Source of the DNA: Streptomyces lichenis
GTDB taxonomy: Bacteria > Actinomycetota > Actinomycetes > Streptomycetales > Streptomycetaceae
Assembly: GCF_023218175.1 (NCBI RefSeq)
Contig: NZ_JALPTH010000001.1
Coordinates: forward strand, 124,001 to 188,000
Direction of reading: 5' to 3'
Length of the DNA: 64,000 nucleotides
Shown: positions 1-10,566 of the stretch, one piece after another
Layout of the letters: every line of letters starts with the position of its first letter
Position numbering within the stretch: position 1 is the stretch's first letter
Notes under the pieces: model-generated
Database searches by the model: none
The model's input: the letters and a program-made list of their open reading frames with translations, nothing else
What the model was told of the DNA's origin: nothing
Position numbers and translations under genes: made by a program

Positions 1-467
1 TCGTCGCCGGACTCACCGAGGTCGGCGGCGTCGGGCTCAACATCGAGGACACCGTCCACTCGGAGGGCGGACGGCTGCGCGACACCCAGGAGCACGCGAA
101 CTATGTCGCCGGTCTGCGCGCGGCGGCCGACGACGCGGGGATCCCGCTCTGGGTCAACGGGCGCACCGACCTCTTCCTGCACGCGGAGGACCCCTCCGCT
201 GTCCTCGACGAGGCGGTCGAGCGGTTGCGGGCCATGGAGCAGGCCGGTGCCGACAGCGTCTACCCGGTGCGTATCCAGGACGACGACGAGCTGCTCGCGG
301 CAGTGGTCGGCGCCGTCGCCATCCCCGTGAACTCCACGGCCCACCCCGTCAAGCACGATCTTGAGCGCTTCCGCCGCCTCGGCGTCGGCCGGATCACCTA
401 CGGCCCGCTGCTGCAACTCGCCCTGACGGATGCCATGAAGGGCATGCTCGGGCCGTGGGCGCCCTGA
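1..467 (+). CDS. Isocitrate lyase/PEP mutase family protein (3' part only)
   Basis: The gene enters from the left edge (frame begins at base 3), so only about 154 C-terminal residues are visible. The segment GLNIEDT near the edge and VNGRTDLF some 40 residues later match the metal-binding 'ED' strand and the 'xxRTD' strand of the isocitrate lyase/phosphoenolpyruvate mutase (beta/alpha)8 barrel. Enzymes of this family cleave or form C-C or C-P bonds in 2-oxoacids; streptomycete copies are usually annotated only as oxaloacetate decarboxylase-like or PEP mutase-like, and the substrate cannot be told from this fragment. A long hairpin follows the stop codon, so the gene appears to be transcribed separately from metY downstream. 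Confidence 0.85.
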   Translation, partial: VAGLTEVGGVGLNIEDTVHSEGGRLRDTQEHANYVAGLRAAADDAGIPLWVNGRTDLFLHAEDPSAVLDEAVERLRAMEQAGADSVYPVRIQDDDELLAAVVGAVAIPVNSTAHPVKHDLERFRRLGVGRITYGPLLQLALTDAMKGMLGPWAP

Positions 468-499
468 CCGGCTGCCTCTTGATCGGTCGACTTCTCTGA

Positions 500-534
500 C
501 ACGCACGTCCCGGCGGCCCGCCGGGGCGTGCGTG
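500..534 (+). terminator. Strong hairpin terminator after the PEP-mutase-family gene
   Basis: Bases 500-516 and 518-534 form a 17-bp stem with one G-T type mismatch (arms CACGCACG..CCCGGCGG and its complement). It lies 33 bases after the stop codon and has no U tract, as is usual in actinobacteria. Confidence 0.8.
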
Positions 535-769
535 AACGTTGTATGTCACGCCCGGTGGGCCGCTGGTCCGCATGACGCGGCTGTGCTTACGTGAGTGCGT
601 CACCGCTCTTCCGCCCGGCTTCCACGGCTGTGCTCCCGCCTGTGCCACCGCCGTGTGGCGCCTCGCGGCGGGCACCTCGGCCCGCCCTCCCGACTTCCCG
701 TACACCGCCCCGCCCCGGGCAGGGCGCGAAGCCGTGCGCGCACCCGTACCTCGTACTAGGAGCACCGCC
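535..769 (+). other. metY leader region, no recognised riboswitch
   Basis: About 235 bases lie between the terminator and the metY start. An open frame runs through most of it (from 539) in the metY frame, but its composition is not protein-like and a good Shine-Dalgarno site (AGGAG, 758-762) marks the start at 770. Methionine genes in actinobacteria often carry SAM riboswitches. I looked for the SAM-IV signature (a GGTCAT..ATGACC closing stem and a CGGCAACCC core) and did not find it. Confidence 0.4.
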
Positions 770-2167
770 ATGAGCCAGCCCATCGACTCCGTCGCCGCCG
801 GCCACACCCCCGAGGACGAGCCCACCGGGCCCGACACCTCGGCGTGGTCCTTCGAGACCAAGCAGATCCACGCGGGCGCGACGCCCGACCCGGCGACCGG
901 GGCGCGGGCCACACCGATCTACCAGACGACGTCCTTCGTGTTCCGGGACACCCAGCACGCCGCCGACCTGTTCTCGCTGGCCGAGCCGGGCAACATCTAC
1001 ACCCGTATCCACAACCCCACCCAGGACGTCTTCGAGCAGCGGATCGCCGCGTTGGAGGGCGGTGTCGCGGCCGTCGCGCTGTCCTCCGGGCAGGCGGCCG
1101 AGACCCTGGCGATCCTCACCCTGGCCGGCGCCGGCGACCACCTGGTGGCCAGCACCTCGCTGTACGGGGGCACGTACAACCTGTTCCGGCACACCCTGCC
1201 CCGGTTCGGCGTCGAGGTGTCCTTCGTGGACGACCCGGACGACGCCGAGGCCTGGCGGGCGGCGATCCGGCCGGAGACCAAGGCGCTGTTCGCCGAGACG
1301 CTGGGCAATCCGCGCGGCAACGTCCTGGACGTGCGCGCGGTCGCCGACGTGGCGCACGCGGCCGGTGTCCCGCTGATCGTGGACAACACCGTGCCCACGC
1401 CCTACCTGCTGCGGCCCCTCGAACACGGCGCCGACATCGTCGTCCACTCGGCGACCAAGTTCCTCGGCGGGCACGGCACCACCGTCGCGGGCGTCGTCGT
1501 GGACGGCGGCACCTTCGACTTCGGCGCACACGCCGACCGCTTCCCCGGCTTCACCGAGCCCGACCCCAGCTACCACGGCCTGCGGTACTGGCCGGCACTC
1601 GGCCCGGGCGCGTTCGCGGTCAAACTGCGCGTGCAGCTCCTGCGCGACCTCGGCCCCGCCCTCTCTCCGCACTCCGCCTTCCTGCTGCTGCAGGGGGTCG
1701 AGACGCTGAGCCTGCGCATCGAGCGGCACTCCGCCAACGCGCAGGCCCTCGCCGAATGGCTGGAGCAGCGCGACGAGGTCGCCGCCGTGCACTACCCCGG
1801 CCTGCCGTCGAACCGCTGGTACGAGGCGGGCCGGCGCTATCTGCCGCGCGGCGCGGGCGCGGTGCTCTCCTTCGAGCTGCGCGACGGCGTCGAGGCGGGC
1901 AAGCGGTTCGTGGACGCCGTCGAGCTGTTCAGCCATCTGGCCAACATCGGGGACGTACGCAGCCTGATCATCCATCCGGCGTCCACCACCCACAGCCAAC
2001 TGGACGAGGCACAGTTGGCGGCGACCGGCACCTCGCCCGGCCTGGTGCGCCTGTCGGTGGGCCTGGAAAGCCTCGCCGACCTCCAGGCGGATCTGGAGGC
2101 GGGCTTCCGGGCGGTGAAGGGCGCGGCCCGGGATACGGCTGGGGGCGTGGCCGGGGGCACGTCCTGA
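770..2167 (+). CDS. metY: O-acetylhomoserine sulfhydrylase (aminocarboxypropyltransferase)
   Basis: This 465-residue PLP enzyme makes homocysteine from O-acetylhomoserine and sulfide, the direct-sulfhydrylation route to methionine. Family landmarks are the N-terminal ETKQIHAG and RATPIYQTTSF, the cofactor phosphate region SSGQAAE, VDNTVPTPYLL, and the PLP-binding lysine K230 in SATKFLGGHG. Length matches the family (about 430-470). The ATG at 770 is chosen because AGGAG sits 7 bases upstream; the frame is open further upstream but reads as low-complexity sequence. metX follows at once, with its conserved N-terminal region beginning around the metY stop, so the two form one operon that supplies and uses O-acetylhomoserine. 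Confidence 0.95.
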   Translation: MSQPIDSVAAGHTPEDEPTGPDTSAWSFETKQIHAGATPDPATGARATPIYQTTSFVFRDTQHAADLFSLAEPGNIYTRIHNPTQDVFEQRIAALEGGVAAVALSSGQAAETLAILTLAGAGDHLVASTSLYGGTYNLFRHTLPRFGVEVSFVDDPDDAEAWRAAIRPETKALFAETLGNPRGNVLDVRAVADVAHAAGVPLIVDNTVPTPYLLRPLEHGADIVVHSATKFLGGHGTTVAGVVVDGGTFDFGAHADRFPGFTEPDPSYHGLRYWPALGPGAFAVKLRVQLLRDLGPALSPHSAFLLLQGVETLSLRIERHSANAQALAEWLEQRDEVAAVHYPGLPSNRWYEAGRRYLPRGAGAVLSFELRDGVEAGKRFVDAVELFSHLANIGDVRSLIIHPASTTHSQLDEAQLAATGTSPGLVRLSVGLESLADLQADLEAGFRAVKGAARDTAGGVAGGTS

Positions 2168-2235
2168 GCAGGCTCCTGCCGCCGTCCGGGACACCCCTGG
2201 CGGCGGCTTCCGGGGGCTGGCGGGAGGGGGACCCG

Positions 2236-3309
2236 GTGGGAGAACGCCGGTGGTACACCCGCCGGACGCCGCTGGGGCTGGAGGCGGGCGGCGAACTGCC
2301 CGGCCTGCGCCTGGCGTTCGAGACCTGGGGCACACTCGCGCCGGACCGGTCCAACGCGGTGCTGGTGCTGCACGCCCTCACCGGTGACAGCCACGCCGCC
2401 GGTCCGGCCGGCCCCGGACACCCCACCCCCGGCTGGTGGGACGGGCTCATCGGGCCGGGGCGCGCGCTGGACACCGACCGCCTGTTCGTGGTGGCGCCCA
2501 ATGTGCTGGGCGGCTGCCAGGGCAGCACCGGGCCGTCCTCGCGCCGGGCGGACGGCCGCCACTGGGGCGGCGACTTCCCCTTCCTGACCCCCCGTGACCA
2601 GGTCGCGGCCGAGGCCGGGCTCGCCGACGCACTCGGCGTCGACCGCTGGGCGCTGGTGATCGGCGGCTCGATGGGCGGGATGCGGGCCCTGGAATGGGCC
2701 GTGACCCACCCCGAGCGCACCGGCGCGCTGCTGCTGCTCGCCACGGCGGCGGCCGCGAGCGCCGAGCAGATCGCCTGGGCGTCGATCCAGCTGCACACCA
2801 TCCGCGCCGACCCGCACTGGCAGGGCGGCCACTACCACGGCACCGACCGGGCCCCGCACACCGGACTGGGCCTCGCCCGCCGCCTGGCCCATGTCACCTA
2901 CCGCAGCGAGCCCGAACTCGCCGCCCGCTTCGGCCGCGACGCCCAGGGCACGGAGGACCCCTGGCGCGGCGGCCGTTACCGGATCGCCTCCTACCTCGAC
3001 CACCACGCGGCCAAGCTGGCCCGCCGCTTCGACGCGGGCAGCTATGTCGTGCTGACCGAGGCCATGAACGGCCACGACATCGGCCGGGGTCGCGGCGGCA
3101 CCAGCGCCGCACTGCGCCGGGTGACCGCCCGGACCCTGGTCGCCGGCATCGACTCCGACCGCCTCTACCCGCCGTCCCAGCAGGCGGAGTTGGCGGCCGG
3201 CATCCCCGGCGCCGACGGCCCACGCGTGCTCCGGTCACCGCACGGCCACGACGGGTTCCTCATCGAGGTGGAGCAGGTCGGCGCGTTGGTGACCGAACTG
3301 CTCCGCTGA
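2236..3309 (+). CDS. metX: Homoserine O-acetyltransferase
   Basis: An alpha/beta-hydrolase-fold enzyme that moves acetyl from acetyl-CoA to homoserine, giving the substrate of MetY encoded just upstream. Visible landmarks are LAFETWGTL, the oxyanion segment LHALTGDSH, NVLGGCQGSTGPSS, the nucleophile S145 in GGSMGGMRALEW, and the catalytic His in PHGHDGF (about 338). Length 357 aa from the GTG at 2236, which has GGGAGGGGG 6 bases upstream. Relatives usually carry a 'GWREGDP' segment before this point; here the same residues (GGWREGDP) are encoded just upstream of 2236, but only CTG codons (2164, 2176, 2197) are available there. The true start may therefore be a rare CTG overlapping metY. Confidence 0.93.
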   Translation: MGERRWYTRRTPLGLEAGGELPGLRLAFETWGTLAPDRSNAVLVLHALTGDSHAAGPAGPGHPTPGWWDGLIGPGRALDTDRLFVVAPNVLGGCQGSTGPSSRRADGRHWGGDFPFLTPRDQVAAEAGLADALGVDRWALVIGGSMGGMRALEWAVTHPERTGALLLLATAAAASAEQIAWASIQLHTIRADPHWQGGHYHGTDRAPHTGLGLARRLAHVTYRSEPELAARFGRDAQGTEDPWRGGRYRIASYLDHHAAKLARRFDAGSYVVLTEAMNGHDIGRGRGGTSAALRRVTARTLVAGIDSDRLYPPSQQAELAAGIPGADGPRVLRSPHGHDGFLIEVEQVGALVTELLR

Positions 3310-3440
3310 CCGGCGGCGCCGCCCGCCCCTGGCGCGGGCGGCTGGCCGGGTCCGCGCCGGTGGCTTTCGGCCGGGTCCGCCAACTCGCCCCCTCGCCCCC
3401 ATCGATCCCGCTACGGTGGCCGGCAGCCGCAGGAGGTCGC

Positions 3441-4133
3441 ATGCTTACAACCGTGGTGGGATTCCGGCTCGGGTTCGACGGGCAGGGCCGTGAGGTGACG
3501 GTCGTGCTGACGCAGGCCGGTCTTCTGCACCGCTGCAACGGCCGGACGGGCGCGGCCTCCAGACCGGCCAGGCCTTCCGTGCCCGTCCTCGAGGATCCCC
3601 ACCCGGTGCCGCGGCAGGCCGCGAACCTCCGGCGCCTCCACGCGGAGCTGACCGGCAAGGGCTACGGCCGGGTGCTGGTCGCGCCCGCCTGCGTTCGGCT
3701 GGAAACCACCGAGCACCCGCTGCACGAGCACCCGTACGGGCCGCACGCCCCCGCCGCACATCCGGAGCTGGTGGAGGAGTTCGTCTCCCTGGCACCGTCC
3801 GCACCCCGGAACCTGGACCGGGCGCTCCGCGACTTCTACCTGGCCATCGGCCTGCCGGCGCGCCCCGAGCGCGTCATCCGGGCCGGGCGGCCGCCGACGG
3901 CCTCCACCCCGCGGGTGGACGGGGCGCTTCGCGCTCTCGCCCGAGGCTCCGCCATCACCTCGCCGAAGCGCCGGTCGATCGGCTGGAGGGTCACCGCCGA
4001 CGGCGTACGCCTTCAGCTGGGGGCCGGCGGCGAGGCCCTCTCGCACGGGGAGGTCGCCGAGCTCCAGGCCGCGCTGACGGCGTGGCTCCGGCTGAACCCG
4101 TCCCCCGGCGCCGCCGCCGACCCGAAGGGCTGA
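3441..4133 (+). CDS. Hypothetical protein
   Basis: A 230-residue protein I do not recognise. The ATG at 3441 has a near-perfect AGGAGG 4 bases upstream (3431-3436), which fixes the start well. It begins with a short beta-rich stretch (TVVGFRLGFDGQGREVTVVL), is soluble-looking, and has no signal peptide, membrane span or cysteine motif. A Pro/His-rich stretch lies near residues 95-110. Codon use is ordinary for the window. It is 131 bases after metX on the same strand; its own TACGGT box near 3413 suggests a separate promoter. A repeat-rich convergent gap follows. Confidence 0.7.
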   Translation: MLTTVVGFRLGFDGQGREVTVVLTQAGLLHRCNGRTGAASRPARPSVPVLEDPHPVPRQAANLRRLHAELTGKGYGRVLVAPACVRLETTEHPLHEHPYGPHAPAAHPELVEEFVSLAPSAPRNLDRALRDFYLAIGLPARPERVIRAGRPPTASTPRVDGALRALARGSAITSPKRRSIGWRVTADGVRLQLGAGGEALSHGEVAELQAALTAWLRLNPSPGAAADPKG

Positions 4134-4589
4134 GCGAGGCGCCGGACGATACGGAAGGTGTTCGGCCGCCCCCGGGTGCAGGCCGGCCCGGTACGGCGCG
4201 GCCGGGCCGGTCGCAGGCCACCACCCTTCGCCCGCCGCACCATCGACCTCCGGCTGCCAGACCACCGGCCCTCCGACCGCGAGGCCACCGCCCTTCGCTC
4301 GCCGGGACCACCGGCCTTCGGCCGCGAGCAGCCCCCGCCAGGCCACCGGCCCTTCGGCCGCGAACAGCCCTCGCCAGGCCCGCCGTACCCGCCCTAGGAC
4401 GCCAGGCCAGGCCAGAACGGACCAGGCCAGGCCGGGCTCAGCCAGGCCCAGGCCAAGCGACCGGCCCTCCGCCCGCCGAGCAGCCCCCGCCAGGCCACCG
4501 ACCCTCCGGCCGCCGGGCAGCCCCCCAGGCCCGCCGTACCCGCCGCACCCGCCTAGGAGGCCGTGCCCACCCAGGAGGCCGTACCCGCC
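4134..4589. repeat. Convergent intergenic gap with a degenerate ~152-bp duplication
   Basis: 456 bases without a gene lie between two convergent genes. A 23-base sequence (starting GAGCAGCCCCCGCCAGG) occurs at 4326-4348 and again at 4478-4500, and a 20-base sequence (CCAGGCCCGCCGTACCCGCC) at 4374-4393 and 4525-4544. The offsets of 152 and 151 bases indicate an old tandem duplication. Shorter motifs such as CCAGGCCACCGG and CTAGGA recur throughout. I see no coding content. Confidence 0.7.
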
Positions 4590-7046
<2,457 letters not shown>

Positions 7047-7369
7047 CGCGGCTACGGCTCCTTCACCAACAAGGCTGATCTGACGCGGACCATTGTGGAC
7101 CGTGCCACTGACAACGCGGACCGCGACCCGGGCGGAGCCGGGGCACACATCCGGGCACAACCGGTCGCACCACCGCACCGGGACGGCCCGCCACCCCGTA
7201 CGGGGGAAGCACCGGCCCCCCGGGAACTTCGCCGGGTCCCGGTCCGCTTGCATACAGTGGCAGGACCTTGAGCAACGGCGGGGCACCTCGGGGCGTCGGA
7301 CACCTCCGCGCACCCCGGCGGCCACCCCGCCGAGCAGGACTCTTCCACATCGCGATCGAAGGGACGTAC
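7047..7369. other. Divergent promoter region between parC and the M16 protease genes
   Basis: A 323-base gap between divergent genes. The right-hand ORF frame can be extended upstream to 7268, but that part is Arg/Pro-rich and unlike the M16 family, so I treat it as non-coding. It should hold promoters for both directions; I cannot place them with confidence. Confidence 0.5.
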
Positions 7370-8749
7370 ATGCCCATGGGTCACACGGACGCCGCCCACG
7401 CCGGCTCCGGCGGACTGACGGCGACCGAGCACCGACTGGCCAACGGCCTGCGCGTGGTGCTCTCCGAGGACCATCTGACCCCGGTCGCCGCGGTCTGCCT
7501 CTGGTACGACGTCGGCTCCCGGCACGAGGTCAAGGGCCGCACCGGTCTGGCCCACCTCTTCGAGCACCTGATGTTCCAGGGCTCCCAGCAGGTCTCCGGC
7601 AACGGCCACTTCGAGCTGGTGCAGGGCGCCGGCGGTTCGCTCAACGGCACCACCAGCTTCGAGCGCACCAACTACTTCGAGACCATGCCCACCCACCAGC
7701 TGGAGCTGGCGCTCTGGCTGGAGGCGGACCGGATGGGCTCGCTCCTCGCCGCGCTGGACGAGGAGTCCATGGAGAACCAGCGCGACGTGGTGAAGAACGA
7801 GCGCCGCCAGCGGTACGACAACGTCCCCTACGGCACCGCCTTCGAGCGGCTGACCGCCATGTCGTACCCGGAGGGCCACCCGTACCACCACACCCCGATC
7901 GGCTCGATGGCCGACCTGGACGCGGCCACCCTGGAGGACGCGCGGGACTTCTTCCGCACCTACTACGCGCCCAACAACGCGGTGCTGTCGGTGGTCGGCG
8001 ACATCGACCCCGAGCAGACCCTCGCCTGGGTCGAGCGCTACTTCGGCTCCATCCCCTCGCACGACGGCAAGCAGCCGCCCCGGGACGGCTCCCTGCCCGA
8101 CACCATCGGCGCCCAGCTGCGCGAGGTGGTGGAGGCCGAGGTCCCGGCCCGCGCCCTGATGGCCGCCTACCGCCTGCCGCACGACGGCACCCGCGAGTGC
8201 GACGCGGCCGACCTCGCCCTGACCGTCCTCGGCGGCGGCGACTCCTCCCGGCTGCACAACCGGCTGGTGCGCCGCGACCGCACCGCCGTCGCGGCCGGCT
8301 TCGGACTGCTGCGCCTGGCCGGAGCGCCCTCGCTCGGCTGGCTGGACGTGAAGACCTCCGGCGGCGTCGAGGTGCCCGACATCGAGGCCGCCGTCGACGA
8401 GGAGCTGGCCCGGTTCGCCGCCGAGGGGCCCACCCCCGACGAGATGGAGCGCGCCCAGGCCCAACTGGAGCGCGAGTGGCTGGACCGGCTCGGCACCGTC
8501 GCCGGGCGGGCCGACGAACTGTGCCGGTACGCGGTGCTGTTCGGCGACCCGCAGCTGGCGCTCACTGCCGTCCAGCGGGTCCTGGACATCACCCCGGAGG
8601 AGGTGCAGGCCGTCGCCAAGGCCCGGCTGCGCCCCGACAACCGCGCCGTCCTGGTCTACGAGCCGCTGGCCGCCGAGGCCGAGGCCGCGCAGCCGGACGA
8701 TGTGAACGACAGCACCGGTGCCGAGCAGGAAGTGGGGGCGGACAAGTGA
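7370..8749 (+). CDS. M16 family zinc metallopeptidase (catalytic member)
   Basis: A 459-residue peptidase of the pitrilysin/processing-peptidase family. The inverted zinc site HxxEH is present as HLFEH at residues 62-66, and the third ligand Glu is supplied by the ENQRDVVKNERRQR helix about 75 residues later. No signal peptide is visible, so it is probably cytoplasmic. The ATG at 7370 has GAAGGGA about 6 bases upstream; a second ATG at 7376 is a close alternative. The next gene overlaps it by 4 bases (GTGA) and encodes a related protein without the zinc motif, the usual arrangement for heterodimeric M16B proteases in which one subunit is catalytic and the other helps bind substrate. Confidence 0.92.
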   Translation: MPMGHTDAAHAGSGGLTATEHRLANGLRVVLSEDHLTPVAAVCLWYDVGSRHEVKGRTGLAHLFEHLMFQGSQQVSGNGHFELVQGAGGSLNGTTSFERTNYFETMPTHQLELALWLEADRMGSLLAALDEESMENQRDVVKNERRQRYDNVPYGTAFERLTAMSYPEGHPYHHTPIGSMADLDAATLEDARDFFRTYYAPNNAVLSVVGDIDPEQTLAWVERYFGSIPSHDGKQPPRDGSLPDTIGAQLREVVEAEVPARALMAAYRLPHDGTRECDAADLALTVLGGGDSSRLHNRLVRRDRTAVAAGFGLLRLAGAPSLGWLDVKTSGGVEVPDIEAAVDEELARFAAEGPTPDEMERAQAQLEREWLDRLGTVAGRADELCRYAVLFGDPQLALTAVQRVLDITPEEVQAVAKARLRPDNRAVLVYEPLAAEAEAAQPDDVNDSTGAEQEVGADK

Positions 8750-10143
8750 ACGAGACCGCCGAGTCCCTGACGTCCATGGAGTTCCACCCGCAGCCCCAGC
8801 CGGGCACCGCGAAGCCGTGGGCCTTCCCCGCCCCCGAGCGCGGCACGCTGGACAACGGCCTGACCGTGCTGCGCTGCCACCGCCCCGGCCAGCAGGTCGT
8901 CGCCGTGGAGCTCTCGCTGGCCGCCCCGCTGGACGCCGAGCCGGCCGGACTGGAGGGCGTGGCCACCATCATGGCCCGCGCGCTGTCCGAGGGCACCGAC
9001 AAGCACTCCGCCGAGGAGTTCGCCGCCGAGCTGGAGAAGTGCGGCGCCACCCTTGACGCGCACGCCGACCACCCCGGCGTCCGGGTCTCCCTGGAGGTCC
9101 CGGTCTCCCGGCTCGGCAAGGCCCTCGGGCTGCTCGCCGAGGCCCTGCGCGCCCCCGCCTTCGAGGCGGGCGAGGTCGAGCGCCTGGTGCGCAACCGGCT
9201 GGACGAGATCCCGCACGAGAACGCCAACCCGGGCCGCCGGGCCGCCATCCAGTTCTCCAAGGAGCTGTTCCCGGCCGACTCCCGGATGTCCCGCCCCCGC
9301 CAGGGCACCGAGGAGTCGGTGGCCGGGATCGACGCGGCCGCGGTGCGCGCCTTCTACGAGGCCCATGTCCGCCCGGCGACCGCCACCGCGGTCGTGGTCG
9401 GCGACCTGGAGGGGACCGATCTGGACGCCGTCCTCGCCGACACCCTCGGCGACTGGACCGGGAACGCCGGCGCCCCGCGCACGATGCCGCCGGTGAGCGC
9501 CGACGACACCGGCCGGGTCGTCATCGTGGACCGCCCCGGCGCCGTCCAGACCCAGGTGCTGATCGGCCGGGTCGGCCCGGACCGGCACGACCGGGTCTGG
9601 CCGGCCCAGGTGCTCGGCACCTACTGCCTGGGCGGCACCCTGACCTCCCGGCTGGACCGGGTGCTGCGCGAGGAGAAGGGCTACACCTACGGGGTACGGG
9701 CGTTCAGCCAGGTGCTGCGCTCCGGCCCGGAGGGCGTGGGCGCGGCGATGCTGGCCATCAGCGGCTCGGTGGACACCCCCAACACCGGCCCGGCGCTGGA
9801 CGACCTGTGGAAGGTGCTGCGCACCCTGGCCGCGGAGGGCCTGACCGACCCCGAGCGGGATGTGGCGGTGCAGAACCTCGTGGGCGTGGCACCGTTGAAG
9901 TACGAGACGGCCGCCTCCGTCGCCGCCACCCTGGCCGACCAGGTGGAGCAGCACCTCCCCGACGACTACCAGGCCCACCTGTACGCCGCGCTCGCCGCGA
10001 CGGGCACGGTGGAGGCCACCGCGGCGGTCGTCAGCGCCTTCCCGGTGGACCGGCTGGTCACCGTGCTGGTCGGTGACGCGGCGCAGATCAGGGAGCCCGT
10101 GGAGGCCCTCGGCCTCGGCGCGGTGACGGTCGTCGGCAGCTGA
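8746..10143 (+). CDS. M16 family peptidase homologue, inactive partner subunit
   Basis: A 465-residue M16-like protein, translationally coupled to the active peptidase (start GTG overlaps its stop by 4 bases). It keeps the overall fold (LDNGLTVLRCHRPG at the N-terminus, the VVVGDLEG strand, and LREEKGYTYGVRAFSQ of the second domain). Where the HxxEH zinc site should lie it reads IMARALSEGTDKHSAEEFAA, so it should not be catalytic. By analogy with mitochondrial processing peptidase and bacterial M16B pairs it most likely forms a heterodimer with the upstream protein. A clear terminator follows 66 bases after the stop. Confidence 0.92.
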   Translation: MNETAESLTSMEFHPQPQPGTAKPWAFPAPERGTLDNGLTVLRCHRPGQQVVAVELSLAAPLDAEPAGLEGVATIMARALSEGTDKHSAEEFAAELEKCGATLDAHADHPGVRVSLEVPVSRLGKALGLLAEALRAPAFEAGEVERLVRNRLDEIPHENANPGRRAAIQFSKELFPADSRMSRPRQGTEESVAGIDAAAVRAFYEAHVRPATATAVVVGDLEGTDLDAVLADTLGDWTGNAGAPRTMPPVSADDTGRVVIVDRPGAVQTQVLIGRVGPDRHDRVWPAQVLGTYCLGGTLTSRLDRVLREEKGYTYGVRAFSQVLRSGPEGVGAAMLAISGSVDTPNTGPALDDLWKVLRTLAAEGLTDPERDVAVQNLVGVAPLKYETAASVAATLADQVEQHLPDDYQAHLYAALAATGTVEATAAVVSAFPVDRLVTVLVGDAAQIREPVEALGLGAVTVVGS

Positions 10144-10209
10144 CCCTCCCGTCCGGCCGGCGGACAGGCCGGCCCTCCCGTCCGAGCCGGCGTCAGGGCC
10201 CGGGACAAG

Positions 10210-10245
10210 CGGACCCCGGCACTCCGAAATGGGTGCCGGGGTCCG
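10210..10245 (+). terminator. Terminator of the M16 pair
   Basis: A 13-bp perfect stem (CGGACCCCGGCAC at 10210-10222 with its complement at 10233-10245) and a 10-base loop, followed by a short T-containing run (GGCTGTTTG). Confidence 0.85.
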
Positions 10246-10397
10246 GCTGTTTGTCCGGATTGGTAGGGAGGGGGCGGCTTGGCGGTGTGGCGTGCGCTAC
10301 AAAAGGCCGAGACCGTTTGGATATTGAAAGATCGGACGCTTAGCGTCTGATGCGCTGTCCGCCCGCTGCATCCGCCGCATCCGCGGCATCGGACAGC

Positions 10398-10552
10398 GAT
10401 CGCCGAGTCCCCGTCAGGCGCGAGCCTGGGGAGCCGGGGACCCACAGTCCCCTGGGGTGAATCGGGTGCCTTCGCCGTCCGGCGGAGGGGCCCGTAGGAG
10501 ACCTTCCTGCTCCGAACCCGTCAGCTAACCCGGTAGGCGAGAGGGAAGGAAA
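10398..10552 (+). promoter_or_regulatory. c-di-AMP riboswitch (ydaO/yuaA type)
   Basis: The leader of the M23 peptidase gene contains the ordered landmarks of the ydaO-yuaA riboswitch: TCGCCGAGTCC at the 5' end, GAGCCGGGGACCCA, then GGGGTGAATCGGG, GTAGGAGACCTTCCTGCTCC, and the hallmark CCGAACCCGTCAGCTAACC followed by GGTAGGCG and GGGAAGGA. This class binds cyclic di-AMP and in actinobacteria is known to sit upstream of cell-wall hydrolase genes (for example rpfA), usually shutting off expression at high ligand. The A/T-rich stretch before it (10300-10345, ACAAAAGGCC and TTGGATATTG) probably holds the promoter. Confidence 0.93.
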
Positions 10553-10566
10553 GGACCAGCCGCTTC

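Noticed and set aside
535..769. Possible SAM-IV riboswitch upstream of metY
   Set aside because: The context is right but the expected GGTCAT/ATGACC stem and CGGCAACCC core are missing.
587..2335. Long minus-strand open frame over metY
   Set aside because: Shadow of metY; Gly/Ala/Arg/Val-rich with no motifs, whereas metY has a complete PLP enzyme signature.
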